A stretch of 36,256 nucleotides of DNA from a virus. The notes under the pieces are model-generated. The model was not told the origin of the DNA. It searched no databases and saw only the letters and a program-made list of their open reading frames with translations. Positions 28,999-35,665 of the stretch are shown in pieces (the stretch's first letter is position 1; each line of letters starts with the position of its first letter). The DNA is taken from positions 1 to 36,256 of IMG/VR virus record IMGVR_UViG_3300042289_001789, one strand, 5' to 3'. Both the position numbers and the translations under genes were made by a program.

Positions 28999-29062
28999 AA
29001 TTATTATTCTTATAGAATAATAATAGAAATAAAAAAAATTAAAAAAACTAGCAATACTAGTT
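28999..29062. repeat. Two perfect inverted repeats
   Basis: ATTATTATTC-TTATA-GAATAATAAT (about 29000-29025) and AACTAG-CAATA-CTAGTT (about 29046-29062) in the 170-nt gap between the spanin-like gene and DUF2452. A perfect Shine-Dalgarno-like AAAGGAGGG sits just before the first repeat with no ATG after it. Operator or transcript-end structures are possible. Confidence 0.5.
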
Positions 29063-29091
29063 CTAGGAAATTTTCCCGTTTTCTGAGATGG

Positions 29092-29472
29092 TCAGATTTT
29101 AGACCACGTCATATCGGAGTTTAAAATAACAGAATATAAAAAGGACTTTGACCATTCGGTGGGTCCAATGAGAGAGAGGGTCTTTGACCCATCAGAATTC
29201 TCATATAAGTGATATATCTCTCCGATTTTGGGTTCAAATTTGTATTGTGACTCATAGACCTCCTGCTGAAGTAGAATTGAATTTTGGAGGGTTTCTGCCT
29301 CTTTAACGAGTTCGTCAAATCTTTTTTTCACAAATCGGTCCACTTTGTTTAGACCGTGTTTTTTAAATGCGGTCAAATCTTGGGGTTCAATCTTAGGTGC
29401 TCCCACGTGTGTTGGATATGGGATTACCATGGGTTGTAGGTTCACCTTATCGATATGTGATTGTGTTGACAT
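29092..29472 (-). CDS. DUF2452 family protein, 126 aa
   Basis: Matches the DUF2452 pattern: PYPTHVGAPKIEPQDLTAFK, a helix with RFVKKRFDELVKEAETLQN, KFEPKIGEIYHLYENSDGSK, LSLIGPTEWSK and a final DMTWSKI. The family occurs in bacteria and phages and has no established function that I know. The start codon directly follows the T run of a terminator (29473-29498), leaving no room for a promoter or ribosome site of its own except by read-through. It is followed downstream by the inverted-repeat gap. Confidence 0.85.
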   Translation of the reverse strand: MSTQSHIDKVNLQPMVIPYPTHVGAPKIEPQDLTAFKKHGLNKVDRFVKKRFDELVKEAETLQNSILLQQEVYESQYKFEPKIGEIYHLYENSDGSKTLSLIGPTEWSKSFLYSVILNSDMTWSKI

Positions 29473-29498
29473 AAAAAAAATGTCCCGTTGTGGGACAT
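29473..29498 (-). terminator. Intrinsic terminator abutting the DUF2452 start
   Basis: Minus strand ATGTCCC-ACAAC-GGGACAT then eight T residues that run into the ATG at 29472. Confidence 0.8.
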
Positions 29499-29527
29499 CA
29501 ATATATAAAATTTTTTTCGAAAAGTAA

Positions 29528-30022
29528 TTACTGACCTTTAGCGTATCCCATACAGTGTTTCAAAAATTCTTTTGCTCTCGGTGAAACGTGATTGTGGTTC
29601 ATAACTTTTTCGATGTCTTTTACTAATTCTTCACCGTGTTCATTTTCCTTGTAAAGTTCGATGATTTTGTCCATTGCTGTAGTACATTCTTTCTTAACCT
29701 CATCGAAATATTTGTAGGGTTTGAAACTTTTCAGTGTATTCATAAGTTCAAAAGCCAAATGTTCTCCACCGTCTGAAATGTTCGGATGAAGTCTTAAGGT
29801 TTTTAGAAGTTCCAATCTGTCTGCCAAACCACCAACACCTTGTTTTCTTAGAGTAACACCTTCGATGTAATCTTCAGGTTCATCTATACCCATAATTTCA
29901 TCTAGTGTCTTTACATTACCACTGTTACAAAACTTTTTTTCTTCTTGTTGAGGTTCCTCTATCAAATACATTTTTCTGATTAGACTTTTTTCATCTTCAG
30001 ACAAAATAAATTTCTTACTCAT
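29528..30022 (-). CDS. Protein with capsid-targeting-like N-terminus, 164 aa
   Basis: The leader MSKKFILSEDEKSLIRKMYL followed by IEE matches the shared pattern (I-L-S-E-x-E-x-x-x-L-I, then an I/L-x-E site). The ATG lies 3 nt after TATTTATT. The rest is helical with a Gly-rich turn (TLRKQGVGGLADRLELLKTL), GGEHLAFELMNTLKSFKPYK and an acidic helix (IIELYKENEHGEELVKDIEK) followed by NHNHVSPRAKEFLKHCMGYA. I do not recognise the core fold. It may be an internal head protein. Confidence 0.7.
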   Translation of the reverse strand: MSKKFILSEDEKSLIRKMYLIEEPQQEEKKFCNSGNVKTLDEIMGIDEPEDYIEGVTLRKQGVGGLADRLELLKTLRLHPNISDGGEHLAFELMNTLKSFKPYKYFDEVKKECTTAMDKIIELYKENEHGEELVKDIEKVMNHNHVSPRAKEFLKHCMGYAKGQ

Positions 30023-30025
30023 GAC

Positions 30026-30033
30026 AATAAATA
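30026..30033 (-). promoter_or_regulatory. TATTTATT element before the gene at 30022
   Basis: GTATATTTATTGTCATG on the minus strand: only 3 nt between the element and the ATG. Confidence 0.55.
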
Positions 30034-30042
30034 TACTTGAAA

Positions 30043-30759
30043 TTATAATATTCCGTGGATGAATTCGAATTTCTGTTCTTCAGTCAAAATTTCTTTTGTA
30101 AAAGAGAAGGGGTTATAATCACAAATGAAAAAATGTTTTTTATAGTAATTGTAAACTCTTGATGCAGCCTGAAATGAGTACAAATCTGTAAATTCAAAAG
30201 GTTTTTTATTGTAAAATTTGTTATTGGATATCAAATCGATTATTTCTCCGCTCTTCCAATGTGAACTTTCTGTGATAAATTCTAATTTGGATAGGTCCTC
30301 TACCAAATTCTCCATTCTTATCAAGTTATGGGGTATTATTCCATCAAAACTTAGTTTAGCGACGTAATCACGAACAGGAATTTTGTCAATTTTATTTTCC
30401 AAAATCCTTTGATTGATAGCGTATTCGAAAAGTTCCAAAGTGAAAGTATCAATTTTATTTTTTAATTCTTCTTTTTTGTTTTTTAAATAAACAAAATGTC
30501 TCCCGACAGAGGTAAAGTTCAAATAAAAACTCAAAATCTTGTCATAAGGGTTCCTTACATTACAAATTATTTTATAATCTTTGAATTCATCAGGTAAATC
30601 AATTGCATGAGAATGGTATTTTTCTGAAAGTGGTGTAAATTTCTTATTGATGGTGTTGTAAAATTCAAAATCAAATTTTCTGAAGATTTCTGCAGTTATT
30701 TTTGTACCACACCTTTCTGGTGCCCACCATACAATCTTTAATTCTCTATTGACGTTCAT
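30043..30759 (-). CDS. Sulfotransferase-like protein, 238 aa
   Basis: Transfers sulfate from PAPS to a hydroxyl, if active. The N-terminal strand-loop IVWWAPERCGTKITAEIFRK (residues 9-28) is the 5'-phosphosulfate loop (usually K-x-G-T-T/S; here R-C-G-T-K). The 3'-phosphate motif is ICNVRNPYDKILSFYLNF (R69, S77). The Lys-rich middle (YLKNKKEELKNKIDTF) and helical C-terminus fit the Golgi-type and bacterial sulfotransferases. Such enzymes occur in phages and viruses and probably modify surface glycans. No signal peptide; it acts in the cytoplasm. No promoter motif identified. Confidence 0.85.
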   Translation of the reverse strand: MNVNRELKIVWWAPERCGTKITAEIFRKFDFEFYNTINKKFTPLSEKYHSHAIDLPDEFKDYKIICNVRNPYDKILSFYLNFTSVGRHFVYLKNKKEELKNKIDTFTLELFEYAINQRILENKIDKIPVRDYVAKLSFDGIIPHNLIRMENLVEDLSKLEFITESSHWKSGEIIDLISNNKFYNKKPFEFTDLYSFQAASRVYNYYKKHFFICDYNPFSFTKEILTEEQKFEFIHGIL

Positions 30760-30803
30760 TTAGATAAACTTAATCAAGTTTTCCACAAACAAAATACCCA
30801 CAA

Positions 30804-30811
30804 TATTTATG
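30804..30811 (+). promoter_or_regulatory. TATTTATG element before the secreted nuclease
   Basis: ATATTTATGATTATG: the element and its ATG are 3 nt apart, as at 8237 (TATTTATTGATTATG). Confidence 0.45.
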
Positions 30812-30814
30812 ATT

Positions 30815-31447
30815 ATGAGAACTTCAATATTAATATTCCTGATTTCCTTAGTAAATATAGGTTTCGGTCAAGACACTGTAAGATTGAAACACACAAACTT
30901 CACAACAGTGTTCGATAAATCAAAAAAATATCCCGTTTTGGTCGAATGGTGGACCACAAAAGCGATGGTAAGTTGTTTAACTCCACTCAAAAGGAAAGAT
31001 AATTTCAAACCTGACCCTAAATTACCTATAGAAACCGATATTGCAAAGGATTATGTAAATAGTGGGATGGATAGAGGTCATATGATGCCAGCTGCGGACA
31101 ATTTATGTCAAACCCAACAGGTTCAAGACGAATGTTTCTATTTTTCGAACATGGTAGCTCAATATCACAGATTAAACGCTGGTGATTGGAAGAGTTTAGA
31201 GACTTTCATAAGGTACGAAGCCCAAAAGAAGGATTCAATAAGAGTTTGGACAGGAAATATTGGAGAAATTAAGAAAATAGGTAGAGTTAGTGTTCCAAAA
31301 CAGTGTTGGAAGGTCATTTATATCAAAAATGAAAAGAAGTTTAGAGGTTTTTTGTTTGAAAACGACCTTTCTACCCCGAACGGATTCGAGGATAATGAAG
31401 TCCCCGTAGAAAAAATCGAAAAACTTACAGGATTTAAATTTCGTTAA
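30815..31447 (+). CDS. Secreted DNA/RNA non-specific endonuclease (NUC1 type)
   Basis: Start chosen at ATG 30815, since the upstream ATG (30809) overlaps the promoter element. Signal peptide MRTSILIFLISLVNIGFGQ. Catalytic DRGH (H89) in MDRGHMMPAAD, metal-binding Asn112 in FSNMVAQYHRLN, and GDWKSLE with E129, as in Serratia nuclease. The usual N-M-x-P-Q is N-M-V-A-Q here, so one conserved Pro is replaced. Secretion to the periplasm or outside would spare phage DNA in the cytoplasm; possible roles are host DNA scavenging from lysed cells or clearing extracellular DNA. Its 3' end overlaps the convergent gene by 14 nt. Confidence 0.9.
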   Translation: MRTSILIFLISLVNIGFGQDTVRLKHTNFTTVFDKSKKYPVLVEWWTTKAMVSCLTPLKRKDNFKPDPKLPIETDIAKDYVNSGMDRGHMMPAADNLCQTQQVQDECFYFSNMVAQYHRLNAGDWKSLETFIRYEAQKKDSIRVWTGNIGEIKKIGRVSVPKQCWKVIYIKNEKKFRGFLFENDLSTPNGFEDNEVPVEKIEKLTGFKFR

Positions 31448-31658
31448 ACAAAAACTTGTTAATGTTATGGATTGTGTTGGCAGAATCCCTTCTGTCATAA
31501 CATAAATCCCACAAAGTTTTGTTTTTCAGAAAAGGGTGAGGGACCGACTTAGACCAACTTTTTCCCAATTCATAATCTTCAACCGTCCAAGTAAGTTTTC
31601 TTTCAGGTTTTTTCAAAAAAAACCTTCTGATTTGTAAAAATAAATTAAACATAAACAT
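31434..31658 (-). CDS. Hypothetical small protein, 74 aa
   Basis: Not recognised. N-terminus MFMFNLFLQIRRFFLKKPER (M3 at 31652 is an alternative start), then LTWTVEDYELGKSWSKSVPH, LWDLCYDRRDSANTIHNINK. The first 15 residues are hydrophobic with basic residues and could bind a membrane. It overlaps the nuclease gene tail-to-tail by 14 nt. Confidence 0.55.
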   Translation of the reverse strand: MFMFNLFLQIRRFFLKKPERKLTWTVEDYELGKSWSKSVPHPFLKNKTLWDLCYDRRDSANTIHNINKFLFNEI

Positions 31659-31667
31659 ATATTAAAT

Positions 31668-31694
31668 AAAAAACCCCCTTTTTCAAGGGGGGTT
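31668..31694 (-). terminator. Intrinsic terminator
   Basis: Minus strand CCCCCCTT-GAAA-AAGGGGG then a T run, immediately after the stop at 31698. Confidence 0.85.
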
Positions 31695-31697
31695 AGT

Positions 31698-32081
31698 TTA
31701 TAAGTTCCAAAAAGAAAGATTTACTGTGGTTTCAGGGTCAATTTCTGACCATTCCAACAATTTTCCTCCTGTTCCATTCTCTTCTTGAAGTATAACATTT
31801 CCTGCACCCGTAATATCTGCTTGCATTTTGACAAGCTGTGTTCCACTTATGTCTCCTCTGTCTGCAAAAATACCATCATTTGTGATGAAATTCAATGAAC
31901 CTTGACAGATTGGTGTATTATTAGCTTCTTCGTTGTCGAAGATTTGAATAGTTTTGTTTTCTGTGGAAATCCACTGAATTGTTTTATCTTCTATTTCAGA
32001 ATTTGGAACAATAACTTCATCAATGCCATTAACTCTAATGAAAAAAGTTGTGTTATTTCTTAAGTTTACCGTAACTGACAT
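31698..32081 (-). CDS. Beta-rich small protein, possible virion decoration, 127 aa
   Basis: Not recognised. Entirely strand-like (SVTVNLRNNTTFFIRVNGID, TIQWISTENKTIQIFD, ADITGAGNVILQEENGTGG, ETTVNLSFWNL), no signal peptide and no membrane segment. A TATTTATA element lies 31 nt upstream. The size and strand content fit a jelly-roll or Ig-like decoration or fibre-tip protein, but that is inference. It ends in a strong terminator. Confidence 0.65.
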   Translation of the reverse strand: MSVTVNLRNNTTFFIRVNGIDEVIVPNSEIEDKTIQWISTENKTIQIFDNEEANNTPICQGSLNFITNDGIFADRGDISGTQLVKMQADITGAGNVILQEENGTGGKLLEWSEIDPETTVNLSFWNL

Positions 32082-32112
32082 AATCTTTTATTTTTTCTGA
32101 TTTTATTGTCTA

Positions 32113-32120
32113 TATAAATA
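32113..32120 (-). promoter_or_regulatory. TATTTATA element
   Basis: GATATTTATATAG on the minus strand, 31 nt before the ATG at 32081. Confidence 0.4.
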
Positions 32121-32135
32121 TCATCAAACTATGGA

Positions 32136-32330
32136 TTAATATAGTCTTTGGGTATCATTGAAGATTTTTTTCATTTGAGCCTCTAGTTTTTGAACCTCTT
32201 GAAGTTGTTTTGCATTCAATTCCAAGTTTTCTGCCTTTATAAGTCTTACTTGCTCTTGTAATCTTTGATATTGAAAAAGCATTTGGTTGTATATTTTAGC
32301 TTTCTCTGAATTACTTAAATTTCTTTGCAT
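32136..32330 (-). CDS. Small coiled-coil protein, 64 aa
   Basis: Helical throughout with heptad spacing (SNSEKAKIYNQMLFQYQRLQ, EQVRLIKAENLELNAKQL, EVQKLEAQMKKIFNDT). Not recognised. It follows the 32340-32633 gene on the same strand by 9 nt. Similar short coiled coils serve as phage chaperones, scaffolds or tail proteins. Confidence 0.6.
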   Translation of the reverse strand: MQRNLSNSEKAKIYNQMLFQYQRLQEQVRLIKAENLELNAKQLQEVQKLEAQMKKIFNDTQRLY

Positions 32331-32339
32331 AAATTTTTT

Positions 32340-32633
32340 TTAAAACATAGGAACAATGTCAGATTTATCAACAAATTTAATTTTTTCATAAGTTTTATTG
32401 AATAAATCAACAAGACGATAAATCTCCCTCTTTTGTTCTCTATCAATTTCTTGACCATTATCTGACATCATTATAATCTCATCAATTCTTTGTTTTATTT
32501 CTTCCAAGGAATCGACAAAATCATCATTTCTACCAGGAATCGGAGGGTCAATCGGTTGAACATAGATGTCCAAGTCCATGGCTGTCTCCAAAAGTTTGAC
32601 GTATTGACTTTCTTTTATTATTATTGATGACAT
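32340..32633 (-). CDS. Protein with capsid-targeting-like N-terminus, 97 aa
   Basis: Start at the ATG 32633 (MSSIIIKESQYVKLLETAMD); a longer frame from 32693 would cross the divergent promoter. The leader IIIKESQYVKLLE matches IILTESQFSMLINE of the nuclease at 24168 (I-I-x-E-S-Q-Y/F-x-x-L-I/L). The body is helical with a Pro-rich turn (VQPIDPPIPGRND) and charged helices (DSLEEIKQRIDEIIMMSDNG, RLVDLFNKTYEKIKF). A TATTTATA element is 14 nt upstream. Probably an internal head protein. Confidence 0.65.
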   Translation of the reverse strand: MSSIIIKESQYVKLLETAMDLDIYVQPIDPPIPGRNDDFVDSLEEIKQRIDEIIMMSDNGQEIDREQKREIYRLVDLFNKTYEKIKFVDKSDIVPMF

Positions 32634-32643
32634 CGTGTGTGAA

Positions 32644-32655
32644 TATTTATAAATA
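32644..32655. promoter_or_regulatory. Palindromic bidirectional TATTTATAAATA element
   Basis: One 12-mer reads TATTTATA on both strands (32644-32651 plus, 32648-32655 minus) between divergent genes starting at 32633 and 32671. Confidence 0.5.
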
Positions 32656-32670
32656 GTGTAAATAGAAGAT

Positions 32671-33066
32671 ATGGCATATTCAGAAAAAGTCATCGACCAT
32701 TATTCCAATCCGAGAAATATTGGAACTTTGGATAAATCAAAATCAAACGTTGGGACAGGATTAGTTGGTGCCCCCGAGTGTGGTGATGTTATGAGACTTC
32801 AAATTGAGGTCGACGAAGCCGGTATTATATCCGACGCTAAATTCAAGACTTTCGGTTGTGGCTCAGCAATTGCATCATCAAGTTTAGCAACTGAATGGTT
32901 GAAAGGAAAATCAATAACAGAAGCGGTAAAAATTGATAACATGACTATTGTTGAGGAATTAAACCTACCCCCTGTAAAAATTCATTGTTCAGTGCTCGCA
33001 GAAGATGCAATCAAAGCAGCAATAAACGATTACCGTAAAAAAAACGGTTTAGAAGAATTAAACTAA
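32671..33066 (+). CDS. iscU: IscU/NifU-N iron-sulfur cluster scaffold, 131 aa
   Basis: Scaffold on which Fe-S clusters are built before transfer. All three cluster cysteines are present: C37 (GAPECGDV, with D39), C63 (FGCGSAIASS) and C106 (KIHCSVLAEDA). The LPPVK motif (99-103) recognised by the HscA chaperone is intact, as is the N-terminal YSEKVIDHYSNPRNIG. The length is normal. An A-type carrier follows two genes downstream. Phage-encoded IscU is uncommon; it probably supports Fe-S enzymes during infection. Bidirectional TATTTATAAATA element 19 nt upstream. Confidence 0.95.
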   Translation: MAYSEKVIDHYSNPRNIGTLDKSKSNVGTGLVGAPECGDVMRLQIEVDEAGIISDAKFKTFGCGSAIASSSLATEWLKGKSITEAVKIDNMTIVEELNLPPVKIHCSVLAEDAIKAAINDYRKKNGLEELN

Positions 33067-33067
33067 A

Positions 33068-33127
33068 ATGAAAAAATTCCTATCAGGTTTTTCAAACGCC
33101 CTTCTTGAAACCATAAAAATGTTTTAA
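33068..33127 (+). CDS. Possible 19-aa peptide
   Basis: ATG one base after the iscU stop encodes MKKFLSGFSNALLETIKMF then TAA, an amphipathic basic helix. It may be a chance frame or a leader; there is no independent evidence. Confidence 0.25.
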   Translation: MKKFLSGFSNALLETIKMF

Positions 33128-33138
33128 ACTACTTTACT

Positions 33139-33942
33139 ATGAAAAAGTTTATTTTTTCCTCAATTTTTATACTCTCAGTACAAATATTTGCCTTTTCTCA
33201 AACCAGTTCTTGGCGTACTACACCACCATCCCAAAACTCATCAACAAACACCACAACAAGTTCTTGGCGTAATCAGAACCCTACGGAATTCAACAAACCA
33301 AGAGAGGTTAGAACGCCCGTAATAATAGATAACCGACCTTTCGGTTGGAACAGATGGGAATGGAATAGGTGGAGTATGTGGGGTGCACCAGGTTTCGGTT
33401 GGAACTCATGGTTTCCATTTGATTATTGGAATTCATGGGGGTATAGACAACCTGCACGGGTGTTTTACTATGACAATGGAAGAAAAGACACAATCTTCGG
33501 TAAAAAACCTGTCTATAATTTTGGTTTACAAATGTCAAGTTCTAACCAAATCGGTGGTTTTTTTGCAGTGGGAACTAAGTCATACTTCATTATGGAATAC
33601 AACTCCACTTACCAAAAGGACAACTCTACTTTTTTCCCTTACGGAAACATAAATTTGGTAGATTTTCCTTTAGTTGATGATTTGGTTAAACTCAAAACAT
33701 ACTACGTGGGTATTGGAAAAAGATTCAAAAGAACAGGTGTTCACATGATGGTTGGAGGTAAGAATGAAATTGTAAGGTATAGAGGTAAAGACGATATTGG
33801 TTACATTACTTTTCCAAAGTATGAGGATAACTCCATGACAATTAAATTCGGTATTTTACACGATTTCAAAACGGCTAGTTTCAAAATCGATTATAATCCC
33901 ATTATAAATAATTTCTACTTCGGACTAGGTCTTAATTTTTAA
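33139..33942 (+). CDS. Exported Trp-rich outer-membrane-like protein, 267 aa
   Basis: Signal peptide MKKFIFSSIFILSVQIFAFS. Residues about 20-60 contain two S-S-W-R repeats in Ser/Thr/Asn linkers. Residues about 70-112 are extraordinary: GWNRWEWNRWSMWGAPGFG, then WNSWFPFDYWNSWGY, some ten Trp within forty residues. The C-terminal 150 residues alternate aromatic and polar residues (NFGLQMSSSNQIGGFFAVGT, TYYVGIGKRFKRTGVHMMVG, YFGLGLNF) and end in Phe, typical of outer-membrane barrels. It lies between iscU and the A-type carrier gene, starting 2 nt before the latter. Role unknown. Confidence 0.75.
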   Translation: MKKFIFSSIFILSVQIFAFSQTSSWRTTPPSQNSSTNTTTSSWRNQNPTEFNKPREVRTPVIIDNRPFGWNRWEWNRWSMWGAPGFGWNSWFPFDYWNSWGYRQPARVFYYDNGRKDTIFGKKPVYNFGLQMSSSNQIGGFFAVGTKSYFIMEYNSTYQKDNSTFFPYGNINLVDFPLVDDLVKLKTYYVGIGKRFKRTGVHMMVGGKNEIVRYRGKDDIGYITFPKYEDNSMTIKFGILHDFKTASFKIDYNPIINNFYFGLGLNF

Positions 33943-33944
33943 TT

Positions 33945-34277
33945 ATGGTAACGGTGACAGAAAATGCTAAAACACACATTCTAAAACTGATGAACGATTC
34001 AGGTTTGGAAACTACAACGCATTTTCTTCGAGTTGGTGTAAAAGGTGGGGGATGTAGTGGACTATCTTATGTTATGGACTTTGATGATAAAAAAGATGTG
34101 ACTGACGAAGTGGTGACACTTTCTGATGACCTCAGAATTGTAATAGATAGAAAATCTTTACTATATCTTTTTGGAACTGAGCTTAACTACTCTGATGGAT
34201 TGAATGGTAAAGGATTTGAGTGGGTAAACCCAAACGCCTCAAGAACTTGTGGTTGCGGAGAGAGTTTTTCCCTCTAA
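33945..34277 (+). CDS. A-type Fe-S carrier (IscA/HesB family), 110 aa
   Basis: Delivers Fe-S clusters to apo-enzymes. The three conserved Cys are in place: C37 (KGGGCSGLSY), C102 and C104 (SRTCGCGESF). The fold pattern is typical: N-terminal VTENAKTHILKLM, GVKGGGCSGLSYVMDF, LYLFGTELNYSDGLNGKGFEWVNPNA. The gene follows the Trp-rich protein by 2 nt and overlaps the convergent gene by 4 nt. IscA, SufA and ErpA cannot be told apart here. Confidence 0.95.
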   Translation: MVTVTENAKTHILKLMNDSGLETTTHFLRVGVKGGGCSGLSYVMDFDDKKDVTDEVVTLSDDLRIVIDRKSLLYLFGTELNYSDGLNGKGFEWVNPNASRTCGCGESFSL

Positions 34278-34717
34278 AATAATTCGGTGAAATACCATTT
34301 CCCTCCCTCGGATGTATTTTTTATATCCAAATATTTTTTTGCAAGATGATAAGGAAAACCATATCTATTTTTCAAATCCCAATCTTTTCTATTATTGGAG
34401 GTTACTATATTCAATTCCCATTTCAAATCACTTCCGACTCTTTGAGTATTTCTGATAGGATAATTAAAAGATTTTTCAACAATTTCTTTAAGAACCTTAC
34501 TGTATTTACTTTGGTCCATTGAGAATAGAAGAAAAGTTATATCAAAAAATTTACTGTTAAATCTCAATTCTCCATTGGAATTTATTATGAAATACCATTC
34601 CGAATTTTTTCTGTTGAAAATGTAAATTGACTCTGCATGCGGCAATATTTCTGCATTTTTCAGAGCACTTTTCAATCTGAGTTTTATTAAATGAGTTAGT
34701 CTTTCGTTTGTATCCAT
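34274..34717 (-). CDS. Hypothetical protein, 147 aa
   Basis: Not recognised. The ATG at 34717 (MDTNERLTHLIKLRLKSALK) directly follows the T run of the upstream terminator, as with DUF2452; a TTG at 34723 would lie inside it. N-terminal helices, then SIYIFNRKNSEWYFIINSNG, FFDITFLLFSMDQSKYSKVL and GSDLKWELNIVTSNNRKDWD. No export signal. It ends sharing 4 nt with the A-type carrier gene. Confidence 0.65.
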   Translation of the reverse strand: MDTNERLTHLIKLRLKSALKNAEILPHAESIYIFNRKNSEWYFIINSNGELRFNSKFFDITFLLFSMDQSKYSKVLKEIVEKSFNYPIRNTQRVGSDLKWELNIVTSNNRKDWDLKNRYGFPYHLAKKYLDIKNTSEGGKWYFTELF

Positions 34718-34723
34718 AATCAA

Positions 34724-34750
34724 AAACCCCCTACTTAGGAGGGGGTTTCG
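34724..34750 (-). terminator. Intrinsic terminator abutting the gene at 34717
   Basis: Minus strand AAACCCCCTCC-TAAGTA-GGGGGTTTTTG with the start codon only 7 nt after the stem. It ends the secreted-protein gene at 34753. Confidence 0.8.
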
Positions 34751-34752
34751 TT

Positions 34753-35160
34753 TTATTCACTTAGTTCTAAGAAATACCTGAAGTTGAATCCTTTTTTCAT
34801 GTTTACAATAGAAATGACACCAATATTTGAATTTTTTGACTTGAAAACATCAATCTTCACTTCGTCATCAGTTCTTAAATCTCTACCGTTATATCTAAGA
34901 CCTTCTAAGGACTTAGTTGTCATAGGTTCTTTACTGTTATTATAGACCTTGTACATAGTTGGGGTTTTTGCGTGAAAAGAAATAAACTCGTCTTCAACAG
35001 TAACATCAATCTTTAAATCTGATAGTTTTGTGTCAAGTTTCCACTCCTCTGTAGATGTGTTCCAAAGGTAAAGTTCTGCCATGTAGCAACGATAAACAGT
35101 TTGACTGAAACTGAATAGAGAGATAAAAGAAAAGGTTAAACTGAAAATAATTTTTTTCAT
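34753..35160 (-). CDS. Exported small protein, 135 aa
   Basis: Signal peptide MKKIIFSLTFSFISLFSFSQ. The mature part is beta-rich (VYRCYMAELYLWNTSTEEWK, DVTVEDEFISFHAKTPTMYK, VKIDVFKSKNSNIGVISI). Not recognised. A similar-sized secreted gene lies at 35699, and both flank the cyclophilin. Outer-face or periplasmic role inferred. Confidence 0.7.
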   Translation of the reverse strand: MKKIIFSLTFSFISLFSFSQTVYRCYMAELYLWNTSTEEWKLDTKLSDLKIDVTVEDEFISFHAKTPTMYKVYNNSKEPMTTKSLEGLRYNGRDLRTDDEVKIDVFKSKNSNIGVISIVNMKKGFNFRYFLELSE

Positions 35161-35165
35161 TTTGA

Positions 35166-35597
35166 TTAGATTAAAGTGATTGAATTGATTTTGTCTCCTT
35201 GTCTGATTTGGTCGATTACATCAAGACCTTCAACCACTTTACCAAAACAAGTGTGATTACCATCAAGATGTTGAGTATTTTGTCTATTATGACAGATGAA
35301 AAACTGTGACCCACCAGTGTTTCTACCAGCATGTGCCATTGAAAGAACTCCTTTATCATGGAATTGTTTGGGTGATGAAACTTCACATTGGATGGTATAC
35401 CCGGGTCCACCATTTCCAATACCATTAGGACACCCCCCTTGACAAACAAAACCAGGAATTACACGATGGAAATTTAATCCATCATAAAATTTTTCTCCAA
35501 TGAGTTTTAAGAAGTTATTTACTGTAATTGGTGTTTCATTGTCGTATAGTTCGGCAATCATATCACCCTTCGCTGTTGAGATTTTTACTTTTGACAT
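35166..35597 (-). CDS. Cyclophilin-type peptidyl-prolyl cis-trans isomerase, 143 aa
   Basis: Accelerates proline isomerisation in proteins. The ATG 35597 (MSKVKISTAKGDMIAELYDN) is chosen; an upstream in-frame ATG at 35636 overlaps the promoter region. Catalytic FHR (R45) in LNFHRVIPGFVCQGG, the AHAGRNTGGSQFFI core (Q98, F99), and LDGNHTCFGKVVEGLDVI. His115 stands where eukaryotic cyclophilins have the cyclosporin-binding Trp, as in many bacterial forms. Upstream TACATTTG (35613-35620) resembles the host -7 box but no clear -33 is seen. Phage-encoded cyclophilins are rare; folding of structural proteins is plausible. Confidence 0.95.
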   Translation of the reverse strand: MSKVKISTAKGDMIAELYDNETPITVNNFLKLIGEKFYDGLNFHRVIPGFVCQGGCPNGIGNGGPGYTIQCEVSSPKQFHDKGVLSMAHAGRNTGGSQFFICHNRQNTQHLDGNHTCFGKVVEGLDVIDQIRQGDKINSITLI

Positions 35598-35665
35598 ATT
35601 TTTTAATTTACACAAATGTACAAAAAAAATTTTCAATAGAAAACAAATTTGTATATGTAAAAAAA

